A stretch of DNA of 64,000 nucleotides from Methanosarcina barkeri MS (GTDB lineage Archaea; Halobacteriota; Methanosarcinia; Methanosarcinales; Methanosarcinaceae), in contig NZ_CP009528.1 in assembly GCF_000970025.1 (NCBI RefSeq), positions 4,389,168-4,453,167 on the forward strand. The letters run 5' to 3'. Below, piece after piece: positions 1 to 8,540 of this stretch. Position numbers and translations under genes: made by a program. Within the stretch, counting starts at the first letter, position 1. Each line of letters begins with the position of its first letter. The notes beneath the pieces are model-generated. The model was not told the origin of the DNA. It saw only the letters and a program-made list of their open reading frames with translations, and did no database searches.

Positions 1-216
1 GGAAATTGCAGTTCTCTCAATTCCGTCAAGATCTTTTTTTGCCGGGAAGAGAGCTACAGTGAGCGCATAGCCCGGCAAGAAAAGTACCAGAATAATGCCC
101 AGGTACGTGCGCAGGAAACTGTCGCTAAGTACAGGTACGAGTATAAAGATGTTAGTAATAAGCACAAAACCTACAACAAGCAGCAGGTCCATGGAAAGTT
201 GTCTATTTCCGGCCAT
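1..216 (-). CDS. DUF1616 membrane protein, N-terminal part (runs off left edge)
   Basis: The reverse strand reads 72 codons from an ATG at 216 without a stop to the window edge. The product starts MAGNRQLSMDLLLVV and has two hydrophobic segments followed by LFLPGYALTVALFP and DLDGIER. The same LFLPGYAL...LFP...GxERxALS pattern occurs in the two complete DUF1616 proteins at 1905-2801 and 15272-16159, so this is a third paralog. It is probably an integral membrane protein with a membrane N-terminal half. The biochemical role of DUF1616 is unknown. The link to surface-polymer assembly is inferred only from the neighbouring glycan genes. Confidence 0.85.
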   Translation of the reverse strand, partial: MAGNRQLSMDLLLVVGFVLITNIFILVPVLSDSFLRTYLGIILVLFLPGYALTVALFPAKKDLDGIERTAIS

Positions 217-689
217 TTTACCACTAAGAGAATTATTTTATACTGTGTTCTTTTAGAATTTATATCTATGCAAGCTTTCCACCCGATTACTCAGTGAATT
301 TTAATTATAAGTTACTGTTATTATTTCAGATGATCCTTTCAGGTAGTTTGTAGGAAAACAAGGGAAAACATGCCTTTCCGTTGGAATTTAATTTTTGCTG
401 GTATTGTTCTCTATATATGAAATCTAGTTTTGAGGATAATTGTACTTCTTTCTCAGGCTCAATTTTCTGAAAAATACTTCAGTTCCCAAATTTTTTAGGC
501 TCCCCCTTATTAATAAGGTCTCTTTGTATGAAAAATTTTATCTCTTTTGAAGGATGTTTTTCTTCTTTTGAAGGAGACCTTTTCCAGCCTATGCTATTTT
601 TGCACACTTCAGGAATGTTTCAACTTTATCTTATAAACCTCTGGGCGCGCACAGAAAATTTTATGTTGTATTTTTCCCTTTCTGCAAGC
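217..689. other. AT-rich intergenic region with divergent promoters
   Basis: This non-coding stretch separates the divergent DUF1616 fragment and the epimerase gene. A TATA-like stretch (ctatatatga) near 411-420 could serve the epimerase. An open frame runs upstream from 690 to 528 in phase with the epimerase, but its residues do not look like any family member's N-terminus. I therefore treat it as non-coding. I see no repeat or RNA gene here. Confidence 0.5.
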
Positions 690-1586
690 ATGAAAGTGCT
701 GGTTACTGGAGGAGCAGGTTTCATAGGCTCCCACATAGCTGAATATTTTGCAGAAGCAGGACACACTGTCAGGATTTTGGATAATCTTGCCACGGGTTTT
801 CTCAGAAATATTCCACAGAATAAAAACATTGAGTTTATTAAGGGAGATATCTGTGACTTACCCTCAGTCGAAAAAGCGGTTTCGGGCATGGATTATGTCT
901 TTCACGAAGCTGCCCTTGTATCCGTACCTTTAAGCTGTGAAAAACCTTCTGAAGCTTTCCAGACTAACACGCTTGGAACCCTTAATGTACTGCAAGCCTG
1001 CGTTAAAGCCGAAGTCGACAAATTTGTGACAGCGTCTTCAGCTGCGATCTATGGAAATAACCCGATTTTTCCAAAAAGAGAGGAGATGTATCCTGAACCG
1101 ACTTCTCCTTATGCCATTTCTAAACTTGATGTAGAATATCTGGCAAGGATGTTTTATGAGGACCATGGACTTCGTACCACTTGCCTGCGTTATTTCAATG
1201 TCTTCGGCCCTCGCCAGGACCCAAAATCCCCATATGCAGCCGTTATTCCGATTTTTCTTGAGAGAGCGAGACTGGGAAAGGACCTTGTTATTTATGGAGA
1301 TGGACTTCAGAGTCGAGATTTTGTTCATGTTAAAGATGTAGTCAGGGCAAACGCCTCAGCTCTTGAGCATGGAGATGGTCAGGTTTTTAACGTGGCTATG
1401 GGAAAAAGCGTGACAGTTCTGGAACTTGCCGAAAATATTATTAAGTTAACTGGCTCTTCTAGCAGGATTGTACATGCCGCTTCAAGGGCAGGTGATGTTC
1501 GGGACTCAAAAGCCGATGTCTCAAAAATCTCAGACTGGTGGGAAGGAGAGATCGAGCTACAGGAGGGATTAAAAACCCTGATTTAA
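690..1586 (+). CDS. NAD-dependent epimerase/dehydratase (UDP-GlcNAc/UDP-Glc 4-epimerase-like)
   Basis: This is an extended short-chain dehydrogenase of 298 aa that probably interconverts a UDP-hexose at C4. The start at 690 places the Rossmann motif TGGAGFIGSH at residues 7-16, as in GalE/WbpP-type enzymes. An in-frame ATG at 528 would add 54 unrelated residues. Later landmarks are the SSAAIYG strand, the catalytic Tyr-x-x-x-Lys in YAISK and the RYFNVFGPRQDP segment typical of UDP-sugar epimerases. The length is slightly short for GalE (about 310-340 aa), and the C-terminus is compact. It lies at the edge of a glycan cluster, so a role in supplying a nucleotide sugar is likely. The exact substrate cannot be read from sequence. 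Confidence 0.88.
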   Translation: MKVLVTGGAGFIGSHIAEYFAEAGHTVRILDNLATGFLRNIPQNKNIEFIKGDICDLPSVEKAVSGMDYVFHEAALVSVPLSCEKPSEAFQTNTLGTLNVLQACVKAEVDKFVTASSAAIYGNNPIFPKREEMYPEPTSPYAISKLDVEYLARMFYEDHGLRTTCLRYFNVFGPRQDPKSPYAAVIPIFLERARLGKDLVIYGDGLQSRDFVHVKDVVRANASALEHGDGQVFNVAMGKSVTVLELAENIIKLTGSSSRIVHAASRAGDVRDSKADVSKISDWWEGEIELQEGLKTLI

Positions 1587-1904
1587 TAGATTGTAAGAGC
1601 GGTCTACTTTTTAAGATAAAAACGAAAGTTACGATCAGTTAAACAACAGCTTTCTCATTGACTCAAGGCATTTTCTTGCCCCGAGTAAAGATCCAAGCTG
1701 AGTTTTTCAGCATACCATATATGATTTCTATATAATTGAAGCTAAATCTTCTTGAAAAAGGTTCAATCTGGATGACTGAATTATAATATCAAATTCTTTA
1801 ACTGGAGAGCTCTTAAACTGCAGGGATGCAGCTTAAAGACTGTACTATAATCTACTAGCCTGGTAATTTAAGAGCTTTCTTAAACTGTCTTTCCTGCCTG
1901 ATAT
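1587..1904. other. Intergenic region between convergent genes
   Basis: AT-rich spacer between the epimerase and a convergent DUF1616 gene. It holds small potential hairpins (for example ctgca/tgcag around 1819-1832). I see no convincing gene, repeat or strong terminator. Confidence 0.4.
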
Positions 1905-2801
1905 TTAAGTTTTCAGTTGTTTTGGTGCACTCACATTTACCCATAGATGAAGGTCTCTATAAGGTACACTTTTCTCAGTGTCATTAAAGAGCAGGAACTG
2001 AAGCTTCAGATTCTTTCCCTCAACAGGAGGCATAATAGTAACGGGTTCTTCCCAGGTCTCATTATGGGCAAGATTGATATGCTTCACATTTTCCGGAAGG
2101 AACAGTGATTTATTATCAAGTGTTACTTCCATTGTGTAATTTACAGGCCTGTATTCATGGTTTACAACTCCAACTATTACGGTTCCACTTTGCCCGAGCG
2201 TGTAATTTGTAGTATAATTATCTGCTTTTCCTTCAGGTCCAAGAAGATAGAACTCTGTGAAATGTTCTCCTTCTTTTGGGCTCACAACCACATAAGCTAG
2301 GGTTACTATGGACAGGAGAATGGAAATTATCAGAAAACCCGTGAGAGCTCTATCTAGCCTTGACTCTGAGGTTTCCATGATCTCGGATTTGAGCGAAAGT
2401 GCTGCTGCTTTGAAAGAGATATTAAAAGCCTCACTTTCTGGGAGACTTGCTCGTCTAAGGTATGCAAGCCCACACATAATAAAGGTAAAAGCGGACAGAC
2501 TTATGAGAATTGGTAGAGTCCTGATTCCCCATGGAGTATAATTAAGACCAAGGCCTATTAATGGCACAACTGCAATACTCAGTCCGAATGAAAGAGCGAC
2601 CCGTTCGATCCCATCAAGATCAGATCTTGCAGGAAAAAGAGCTGCAATCAGAGCATACCCTGGCAGAAATAGCACAAGAGGCAATCCAAGTATATTCCGG
2701 AACATTGTTTCATTTATTCCAGGAGTGAGCACGAAGATATCTGTTAGGAGCACGAGCCCCATAATAATAAACAGATCTGAGGAAATTTTTTTTACAGTCA
2801 T
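1905..2801 (-). CDS. DUF1616 family membrane protein
   Basis: A protein of about 298 aa with four hydrophobic segments in its first 120 residues (SDLFIIMGLVLLTDIFVL, LPLVLFLPGYALIAALFP, ALSFGLSIAVVPLIGLGL, LPILISLSAFTFIMCGL). A fifth segment lies near residue 155-175, and the C-terminal half is soluble, beta-rich and presumably extracytoplasmic. It ends in LWVNV. The start at the fourth codon of the longer frame (2801) aligns with the MAGNxK start of the paralog at 16159; 2810 is possible. Three DUF1616 copies surround this glycan cluster. No catalytic motif is visible and the function is unknown. The soluble domain contains GPEGKADNYTTNYTLGQSG, nearly the same as in the paralog. Confidence 0.85.
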   Translation of the reverse strand: MTVKKISSDLFIIMGLVLLTDIFVLTPGINETMFRNILGLPLVLFLPGYALIAALFPARSDLDGIERVALSFGLSIAVVPLIGLGLNYTPWGIRTLPILISLSAFTFIMCGLAYLRRASLPESEAFNISFKAAALSLKSEIMETSESRLDRALTGFLIISILLSIVTLAYVVVSPKEGEHFTEFYLLGPEGKADNYTTNYTLGQSGTVIVGVVNHEYRPVNYTMEVTLDNKSLFLPENVKHINLAHNETWEEPVTIMPPVEGKNLKLQFLLFNDTEKSVPYRDLHLWVNVSAPKQLKT

Positions 2802-3808
2802 GCAGATCATCCAGCTTATAATAAAAAATTACACTATTTTCAGTTCAATTAAGGCGAGTAAATATTTTTCTAATCCATTTTATTCTTTCGATCTAATTTT
2901 CCAAGATTTAAAATATTCAGATTTAAAATACTCAGATTTTTTCTCCGATTTTTGTGCCCATCTTTTCCGATCCATGCGCATTCTCTGTCATTGTACTACA
3001 AAGTGCTTTCGTCTTTATTTGCATCTTCTCTTTTATTTCTTTTCCTAAACTTTTTTTCTCAACCTCTCTGGCGGATACTTTTCTAATAGGGCAACTTAAT
3101 TATTTTACATAGAATTAGAACTTACGCAGTTGACCTGAAAAATCAACAGCATCAGATATTTAACTGTCTAAACCATGAATTTAATCCACAGTCTTTGCCA
3201 TAATTAATTTTGTTCCTCAACTGTGTAAGTCCTAATAGAATATTTTTGATGCTGCTTCACTTTTTAATGGCTTTCTTTTCCTCCAGCGAAAAAAACTCTG
3301 TAATTTATTTTATCTTTTATGATGTTCTTTATTTCTTATTTCTCAATATTAAAAATTGCGGCCAGTGGTGAGCAGGAATAATATAGTTTTGAAACTTGAA
3401 ATATTTATAAATAAATTTTCAAGAAGATCAATAAGTTTGCGGGACTGAAATCTTAAAGGTCTGAGCTTCCTTACTATTGATTCTCAAGCTTATTTTTTCA
3501 TATATTTATCTATATTTTTAGACATTATCAGTTAATCTCGATTTTCAATAGTCGATATTTCAATTGTCCAATTTTATATCTGTACTGACATAGGGTCGCA
3601 GAATACTGATACCCATTACTTATTATTTTTTTAAAGTAGATCTGTCAATAAATTTATATATGTATTTTTGCAGATTTCAATTTAAAAAACTAATCTTGTT
3701 ATAATGTTTAAAAGATCTAATCTCTTCCCAGATTTAACAACTTATAGAATCTTTATAAATAAATTTATTCTAGATGTATATATAGCTATACAAAGGGGGT
3801 TATCAAGA
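2802..3808. other. 1-kb AT-rich intergenic region with MITE and promoter
   Basis: No credible gene. It contains the 119-bp MITE (listed separately) and a likely promoter for the downstream glycosyltransferase: a TATA-like aatttatatatg around 3651-3662. A frame of 107 codons at 2725-3048 on the plus strand is Phe/Ser/Ile-rich, overlaps the DUF1616 start region and looks like translated AT-rich DNA. Confidence 0.5.
3116..3234. mobile_element. 119-bp MITE with ends like the IS at 34.7 kb
   Basis: The left end at 3117 reads agAACTTACGCAGTTG and the right end at 3233 reads, on the other strand, aggACTTACACAGTTG. These 15-16 bp inverted repeats match the termini of the complete insertion sequence at 34718-35854 (AGGACTTACGCAGTT / AGGAGTTACGCAGTT). 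The 7-bp word atagaat flanks the element on both sides (3109-3115 and 3235-3241), which looks like a target duplication. The interior of about 87 bp has no coding capacity, so it would depend on the transposase of a full IS copy. Confidence 0.75.
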
Positions 3809-4774
3809 ATGAGTGATCAGCTACTTATAGAAAGTGGCATAGGGCATATAATAAATAAAAAAAATAAATGTACTGTAAGCAGAGCCTCTAAAAATGTCAC
3901 AGTTGTCCTTTCTGCCTATAATGAAGAAACGTCTATAGGAAGCATTATACTTCTCACCCGGCTCTATGCTGATAAGGTGATTGTGGTAGATGATGCCAGT
4001 TCAGATCAAACAGCAGAGATAGCAAAAAAAGCTGGGGCTGAAGTAGTTATAAACAGGACCAATAGGGGCAAAGGTGCGTCTTTAGAAACAGGATTTAAAG
4101 CTGCAGTCCATCTCGGCGCTGATATAATTGTGACAATGGACTCAAGAGGTCGCCATAACCCTGAAAACATTCCCAGGCTCATTGACCCTATAATAACAGG
4201 AGGTGCAGATGTGGTCAATGGTACTCAAGATTTAAACAGTGTGAGCAGAAACACTCCTGTTTACCGCCGCGTTGGGCAAACGATTCTGGGCAGATTCGCC
4301 AATAAAAAATCTGACAAAACTAGAGGTTCTCAGATTACTTTTCGCGCCTTTACAGCCCCTAAAAAAGATATCATCCACTTCGACATCCAGGACCTGTCAA
4401 TAGAAAGCGAGACGCTTGCAGATGCGAGCAAATCTGACCTTCGCATAAAAGAAGTCGAAGTAGATTCCCATTATAACTTTGAAGACCCGGTACAAACTCC
4501 AGTCAAGTATGTTCGTGGAATCCTGAGAACTGTAACCAGGGATATAGAGGCCAATAAGCCACTATACTTCTATGCAGTGCCAGGTTTTGCCCTTGCAACA
4601 TGCGGTTTTTGCATGGGGTTGAAATTTCTTGAAGCCTCTGCCTTTGGAATAGAAAGTCTTCATTTCCGGTATGTACTTGTAATGATTTTTCTATCTATTT
4701 CCGGAGTATATATGACAGTGAAAGGAATCGTAAGGCATTCCCTAGTAGAAGTGGCCCAAACTGAGGCTACATAA
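3809..4774 (+). CDS. GT2 glycosyltransferase of the dolichol-phosphate sugar synthase type, with degenerate DXD motif
   Basis: A 321-aa protein homologous along its whole length to the GT2 at 17080-17979. A GT-A fold (VVLSAYNEETSIGSII, VVDDASSDQT) is followed by two C-terminal membrane segments (YFYAVPGFALATCGFCMGL and VLVMIFLSISGVYMTVKG). I chose the ATG at 3809 because AAGGGGG lies 10-15 bases upstream. An in-frame ATG at 3704 would add 35 residues without family resemblance. The metal-binding motif is altered: the paralog has IIDSDGQHDP, this protein has VTMDSRGRHNP, so the second acidic residue of DXD is Arg. The later DSQSGFR segment reads GSQITFR. Family members transfer sugars from nucleotide sugars to polyprenyl phosphate. 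This copy may be inactive or may have a changed role. Confidence 0.85.
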   Translation: MSDQLLIESGIGHIINKKNKCTVSRASKNVTVVLSAYNEETSIGSIILLTRLYADKVIVVDDASSDQTAEIAKKAGAEVVINRTNRGKGASLETGFKAAVHLGADIIVTMDSRGRHNPENIPRLIDPIITGGADVVNGTQDLNSVSRNTPVYRRVGQTILGRFANKKSDKTRGSQITFRAFTAPKKDIIHFDIQDLSIESETLADASKSDLRIKEVEVDSHYNFEDPVQTPVKYVRGILRTVTRDIEANKPLYFYAVPGFALATCGFCMGLKFLEASAFGIESLHFRYVLVMIFLSISGVYMTVKGIVRHSLVEVAQTEAT

Positions 4775-4982
4775 TACGTATACACAATTACTCAAGATCA
4801 TACTATGGGAAAATCATCAAATAGAACATGTTAAAATGAAAAATAAAATACGTAAGACGCTTTAACGGTGCGAGAAATAAACAGGTCAGTTCTCTTTTAG
4901 TCCGCTTGAACAAGCTTTCTCGGGGTTTTCTTAGTTGGAGCCTGACTTTAAGTTTTCAGATATTATTGTTTGAAAGAATTCC

Positions 4983-6515
4983 TCAATTTTTGAATTCTCC
5001 AATTATCCTTTTCATCTGTGCATCGCTTTTCAAGATATACAGATAGTAAAAACAGACAATTACACCGGAAAAGATAACAAGCAATATCTGGTTTATTTCT
5101 ATAATTTTAAGGGCAATAATGATAGTTCCTGCAGGAATGAAGAGAAGAAAATTAGAAAATACTATTTTCAGGACGCTCGAAGTCTTTACTCCGGCATAGG
5201 ACATCATCTTTAGGCAAAGGTAACCGTATACCGCAATACCTGACAGTGAAAAAAGAATAAGTGCCATACGTGCATTTCCTAGCAAGCCTCCAATTGTAAG
5301 TGAGAGGAAGCGTGTTATCAGGTTGAAAAAATTATAATGAAAACCGAAGTGATATTTTTCGACTACTACGTATATAGCAGTTAATGGAGAGGAGATAAAC
5401 CATACAAAAGCCCACAGACTAAGAATCTGGGCGTAGATACCTGCTTCTGCCCAGGCTTTTCCGAAAATAATAGTAAAGACGTCCCCGCCGACAATTGTCA
5501 GGATAAGTATCGGGAACATACCTATAACCACAAGCATTCTGAACACATTCTCAACAAGAGAAGGAAGAGTGCCCTCGGTGAATGCTCTTGAGGCTCTCTG
5601 GAAGAATACCTGTGAAATCGAACCTCCAATGAAACTCATTGGCAGCTGCAGAAGGCGAAAGCCTAGTGAATAAAAACCTACAACTGCAGGTGTGAAGAAA
5701 GCCGAAAGAAGAAAAGCAGGAAGCTGCCAAGAGACTGAGTTCATGAGGGCACCCCATGTATCTACAAACGAAAACTTGCGGTACTTCTTAAACCCTTCAT
5801 AGATTTTTTTCCAGCTCAGGTTTTTAACAATTAATTTTCTATCATCTCTCCATATCTGTCCTCCAAGCACAAATGTTGCAATAGACTGACCAGTAAGGCT
5901 TCCAACTATTAACCCTCCTGCAATCTTTTCTGTAAACCCCAGACTTATCTGTGTAGCGGTACTCGAAAACGAACTGAAAACTCTTGAAAGTGAAAGCCTT
6001 TTAAAAAGTTTTGTTCTTGTATTCCAGCTATTCAGTGCAAGAAATAACCCGTTTACAAAAATAAAAGGAGGTACAAGCCAGAGATAGTCTCCTATCTGCT
6101 GAGAATTTAGAATATTAACTATTGGCTCTTTAAAGTACCATATGGCTGGAAAGGTTAAACCGGTCACTAACAGCACTGCTAGAAAACTCAGCCCCAACAG
6201 GTTTACAGCCTCTTCACTCGATTCAGGTAGCATTATGGAATATTCGTATCTCATGCAGGCAATAACGCTGATAATGCTGGTGATCGAAAGGTACAGAGCC
6301 CAAACTCCAAAATCATCAGGCCCATAGAGGCGAGTCAATACAGGAGCAGCTAAAATTGTAAGGATTTGAGCAAAGGTTGTTCCGCCTGCAAGTGTGAGCA
6401 CATCAGTAACGAAACTTTCCTTCTTACTTTTATCAGACCGTTTCTCTGCTGCATCTGCTGTTATTTCATCCATTTCCGGTACCTTAAAAGAAGTTTCCGT
6501 TATAACTGAACTCAA
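4983..6515 (-). CDS. Wzx-type polysaccharide/oligosaccharide flippase
   Basis: A 510-aa polytopic protein of the MOP/MATE-like polysaccharide transport family. After a charged cytoplasmic N-terminus (about 35 residues) comes FVTDVLTLAGGTTFAQILTILAAPVLTRLYGPDDFG, the usual first two helices with the RLYGPxDFG signature. Around 12-14 hydrophobic segments follow, ending in a Lys-rich tail. Family members move undecaprenyl- or dolichyl-linked oligosaccharides across the membrane. In a cluster rich in glycosyltransferases this is the obvious exporter for the assembled glycan. Length is normal for Wzx (430-510 aa). It is transcribed alone, away from the glycosyltransferase at 3809. Confidence 0.9.
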   Translation of the reverse strand: MSSVITETSFKVPEMDEITADAAEKRSDKSKKESFVTDVLTLAGGTTFAQILTILAAPVLTRLYGPDDFGVWALYLSITSIISVIACMRYEYSIMLPESSEEAVNLLGLSFLAVLLVTGLTFPAIWYFKEPIVNILNSQQIGDYLWLVPPFIFVNGLFLALNSWNTRTKLFKRLSLSRVFSSFSSTATQISLGFTEKIAGGLIVGSLTGQSIATFVLGGQIWRDDRKLIVKNLSWKKIYEGFKKYRKFSFVDTWGALMNSVSWQLPAFLLSAFFTPAVVGFYSLGFRLLQLPMSFIGGSISQVFFQRASRAFTEGTLPSLVENVFRMLVVIGMFPILILTIVGGDVFTIIFGKAWAEAGIYAQILSLWAFVWFISSPLTAIYVVVEKYHFGFHYNFFNLITRFLSLTIGGLLGNARMALILFSLSGIAVYGYLCLKMMSYAGVKTSSVLKIVFSNFLLFIPAGTIIIALKIIEINQILLVIFSGVIVCFYYLYILKSDAQMKRIIGEFKN

Positions 6516-7436
6516 TTTAGTCCTGTATTTTCAAGCTGTTTTTCCCTTTGAAAAGGAAATTATAGGGTATGATATTCTCAAGCTGATGCTGAATATTATA
6601 CTTTTTTCCCTCTAAGCCCCCTTATAAATAAACACCTTGAAATAAATCTGTCGGTTTCTTTAGTCTACATAACCGTTAACAATTGGAATCATATAATTTC
6701 TCCTGACTCTTCCTTTTCTCCTCCGTTGTCCTTAAAACTACTCTATCATATTTTCTATTTATGAGTTCTAATGGGATTCAAGTCATAATGAAAATTTTTA
6801 ACGCGACTTAAATATAAATTTTTGAAGGAAGTGGGTTTCAAAAAAGATAGTAACCACTTTATCTATATTAAATTCATTCAAAATTGAAAAAAGTTATTAA
6901 TCATACCTGTCTTCGGCGTCGATTAATATTATTTTGATTTGTTAAGATAATTAGTGCGAATTTGATAATGTTAATTTGAGGGTATGAATTTGATAATGTT
7001 AATTTGAGGGTATGAATTTGAGGGTATGAATTTGAGGGTATGAATTTGAGGGTATGAATTTGATAGTGTGAATTTGATAGTGTGAATTTGATAGTGTGAA
7101 TTTGATAGTGTGAATTTGATAGTGTGAATTTGATAATGTTAATTTGAGGGTATGAATTTGAGGGTATGAATTTGAGGGTATGAATTTGAGGGTATGAATT
7201 TGATAGTGTGAATTTGATAGTGTGAATTTGATAGTGTGAATTTGATAGTGTGAATTTGATAGTGTGAATTTGATAGTGTAAATTTGTTTAGTGTTAACTT
7301 GATCAGTGTTAGCTGGAGTTCTGTCAATTTATTTATTGTTAATTTTGATTAGTGTTATCTTACTTATGTAGAGAAATTAATATATCTTAGCGCCTCTGTG
7401 ATTCTCAACTGATTCCGATCCCGTACCTGGGTTTTT
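6516..7436. other. Intergenic region carrying a 14-bp satellite
   Basis: A 920-bp non-coding region between the flippase start and the deacetylase stop. Its right half is occupied by the satellite at 6959-7280. The short frames that appear here (such as one of 62 codons on the minus strand) are only translations of the repeat. Confidence 0.6.
6959..7280. repeat. 14-bp tandem repeat with a 140-bp higher-order unit
   Basis: Twenty-three 14-bp units all begin with aatttg. Three unit types occur: D (aatttgataatgtt), A (aatttgagggtatg) and B (aatttgatagtgtg). The order is D A, then D AAAA BBBBB (6987-7126), then again D AAAA BBBBB (7127-7266), then one more B variant. The two ten-unit blocks are identical 140-bp tandem copies. 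Degenerate units continue to about 7340. No open frame of biological appearance is involved. Confidence 0.95.
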
Positions 7437-8483
7437 TCAATATCGTGGTTCAATATTGGTAGACCACCAGTTATATATTTCTTCCCCACTTGCAAGCCAG
7501 GCTTTTTTGCCGGAAACATATTTGAGGAATTTTTCGTAGTATTTAAGGCCTTCTCCATCAATGGATGTATTGTTGTGCCATAGAATCGTGATTACACCAT
7601 TATACTGTTCAACTTTATCAACAAGACTCTTTGTGAGCTCCCAGGCCTTTTTAACGTCAAGTCGCATGTAACTTCTTAATAACGTCCGGTCCATAACTAT
7701 GAGAGGCAGCTCAATGATATCTATTTGTTTTCCAGTGTTTATATTATATGGCCTGAAAGGATGGCACATGCCATTTCTAAAGCCTGCACAATCCGAATAC
7801 CCAAATGTTGTGTCATACTTAAAGTTTGCTTTGCTTAACAATTCCCACGTATCCGGTACTTTAAACCTTAAATAATGATTTCTGTACCCTATAATTTCCT
7901 TACCTAATACTTTTTCAATTCTCTGCTTTTTTTCCTTTATATCTTCCAAACTGCTGTAAGACTCATGCCCTCCATGCAACCCTACTTCCCAACCACGAGT
8001 GGATATAAACTTCAATTCGGCTTCGAGATCCTCAATTTCGTAATTGAAGTCTTTCTCTCCAGGCCTCAAGGCCAGAAAATAAAAGCTGGATTTTGCATTA
8101 TATTTTGCCTCCAGCTCTATTATTTCTCTAAAGTTCCAGTAAGGGTTAAACTTTTTGCAAATTCTACAAAAAGGTGTCTTGATAGCATCTGTTAAATTTC
8201 CTTTAGCAAAGGCTTTAGCAGTTCCAATGATCATGTAGATCTTTTCCGGATATATCACATCAATATCATGAGTAAGGCAGACTGCAAATTTTTTTCCGTC
8301 TGGATACTCAGGGTGTAACCCGTTTTCTACCAGAAACCTAGAAACACTGGGATCAAAAATATTCCTCTGGCTGCTTAAATAGTACGGAAACCTATCGTAC
8401 TGGTCAGAAAAGGTCAAATTGTATTCTTCTTTTTTGCTAAATAGATCCCAGAGTTCCTCATTTTGTTTCAGTTTCTCGATCAT
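7437..8483 (-). CDS. Polysaccharide deacetylase (NodB-like) family protein
   Basis: A 348-aa protein. CLTHDIDVIYPEK near residue 90 carries the Asp-containing first motif of NodB-type deacetylases. VGLHGGHESYSS gives the His-x-x-x-His-like metal motif, YRNHYLRF the following Arg motif, and ILWHNN the terminal His motif. Family enzymes remove N- or O-acetyl groups from polysaccharides or lipid-linked sugars. The start has GGGTGAAAG just upstream. It is the last gene of the minus-strand nucleotide-sugar run and could deacetylate a residue of the glycan made with that sugar. The substrate is not deducible. Confidence 0.85.
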   Translation of the reverse strand: MIEKLKQNEELWDLFSKKEEYNLTFSDQYDRFPYYLSSQRNIFDPSVSRFLVENGLHPEYPDGKKFAVCLTHDIDVIYPEKIYMIIGTAKAFAKGNLTDAIKTPFCRICKKFNPYWNFREIIELEAKYNAKSSFYFLALRPGEKDFNYEIEDLEAELKFISTRGWEVGLHGGHESYSSLEDIKEKKQRIEKVLGKEIIGYRNHYLRFKVPDTWELLSKANFKYDTTFGYSDCAGFRNGMCHPFRPYNINTGKQIDIIELPLIVMDRTLLRSYMRLDVKKAWELTKSLVDKVEQYNGVITILWHNNTSIDGEGLKYYEKFLKYVSGKKAWLASGEEIYNWWSTNIEPRY

Positions 8484-8540
8484 CTTTCACCCTTTTTCCA
8501 GATTTTAAAGCCCGAACTATTTTTTTAAATAAATTTTAGT

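Noticed and set aside
528-689. Upstream extension of the epimerase to the ATG at 528
   Set aside because: The 54 extra residues precede a Rossmann motif that sits at the N-terminus in the family.
2725-3048. 107-codon plus-strand frame
   Set aside because: Overlaps the start of a clear DUF1616 gene and is Phe/Ser/Ile-rich, as expected for translated AT-rich intergenic DNA; no ribosome site.
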